NCBI GenBank assembly: GCA_964020975.1
Contig: OZ026620.1
Coordinates: 72,226,100-72,290,099 of the forward strand
Source of the DNA: Hermodice carunculata
Lineage: Eukaryota > Annelida > Polychaeta > Eunicida > Amphinomidae
Direction of reading: 5' to 3'
DNA: 64,000 nt
The translations under genes were made by a program, and so were the position numbers. The notes under the pieces are model-generated. The model ran no database searches. It saw nothing but the letters and a program-made list of their open reading frames with translations, and was not told where the DNA came from. This document shows positions 63,788-64,000 of this stretch, one piece after another. How positions within the stretch are numbered: position 1 is the first letter of the stretch; the number at the start of each line of letters is the position of its first letter.

Positions 63788-64000
63788 CGTGTTGACATGG
63801 AACCAACCTTACCAGCGCCTGTGCCTATTACAGTGTATGACGCTTTGAACTGTTCCAATTGGTCGCTTTTAATCTGTTACAGATATATACAACATGAACA
63901 ATGATGAAGGTATCAAAATATTGGAAAAGTAGACATACCTTGCGGGAGGGGGGGGCATACTCAACATAAGGGTGTGTGTGTGCCTCGGACATCTTTATTA
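63788..64000. other. Window end, no recognised gene
   Basis: Short spacer with a G run near 63943-63954 and a (GT)n patch near 63972. No supported feature. Confidence 0.4.

Overview
This is a window of AT-rich nuclear DNA from an animal, most likely a marine invertebrate. The repeat content suggests a lophotrochozoan such as a bivalve or other mollusc. The signs are many ~140-base tandem arrays carrying AAGGTCA/TGACCTT, 'CAGCTGAC' repeats ending in CCTCTTGTT, a BEL/Pao LTR element, and LINE fragments with CR1/Jockey-like RT ends. This assignment is inference from repeat style; a brachiopod, hemichordate or lancelet cannot be excluded by eye. There is no operon structure, and I noticed no CRISPR, rRNA or tRNA gene.

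Layout. 1-4130: a 1.4-1.56 kb tandem duplication with an expanded TTTC microsatellite, running into a ~141-base satellite. 4240-5620: a decayed LINE. 6660-11080 (minus): a nearly full-length but broken copy of an unnamed multi-copy protein family with an XPG/FEN1-like nuclease core and a cysteine-rich tail. 12.2-26.5 kb: repeats, including 'CAGCTGAC' elements, a second LINE, foldback hairpins, three copies of a ~450-base TIR element, and tandem-array elements with inverted or stem-loop ends. 26.6-33.0 kb: the one clearly intact host gene, a 2120-residue DEAH-box helicase fused to a RING-IBR-RING (RBR) ubiquitin ligase, coded in one uninterrupted exon behind a likely 5'-UTR splice acceptor. 33-40.7 kb: 3' flank and repeats. 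40.8-42.5 kb (plus): a second, divergent member of the XPG-like family, represented by its C-terminal half. 43-49.2 kb: more arrays. 49.4-58.5 kb: a BEL/Pao retroelement fossil with two long LTRs. 58.5-64 kb: array remnants, a 324-base palindrome, and a ~1.77 kb segment between ~80-base inverted repeats.

The helicase-RBR protein joins RNA remodelling to ubiquitin transfer in one chain, so an RNA-surveillance or antiviral role is possible but not shown. It lies between two inverted members of the XPG-like family. The strongest candidate for something undescribed is that family: all the acidic positions expected of a FEN1/XPG active site can be found in order, followed by a Cys cluster. The array elements repeatedly end in a stem-loop plus CTCTTGTT or CTAG, consistent with Helitron/Helentron-derived non-autonomous elements.
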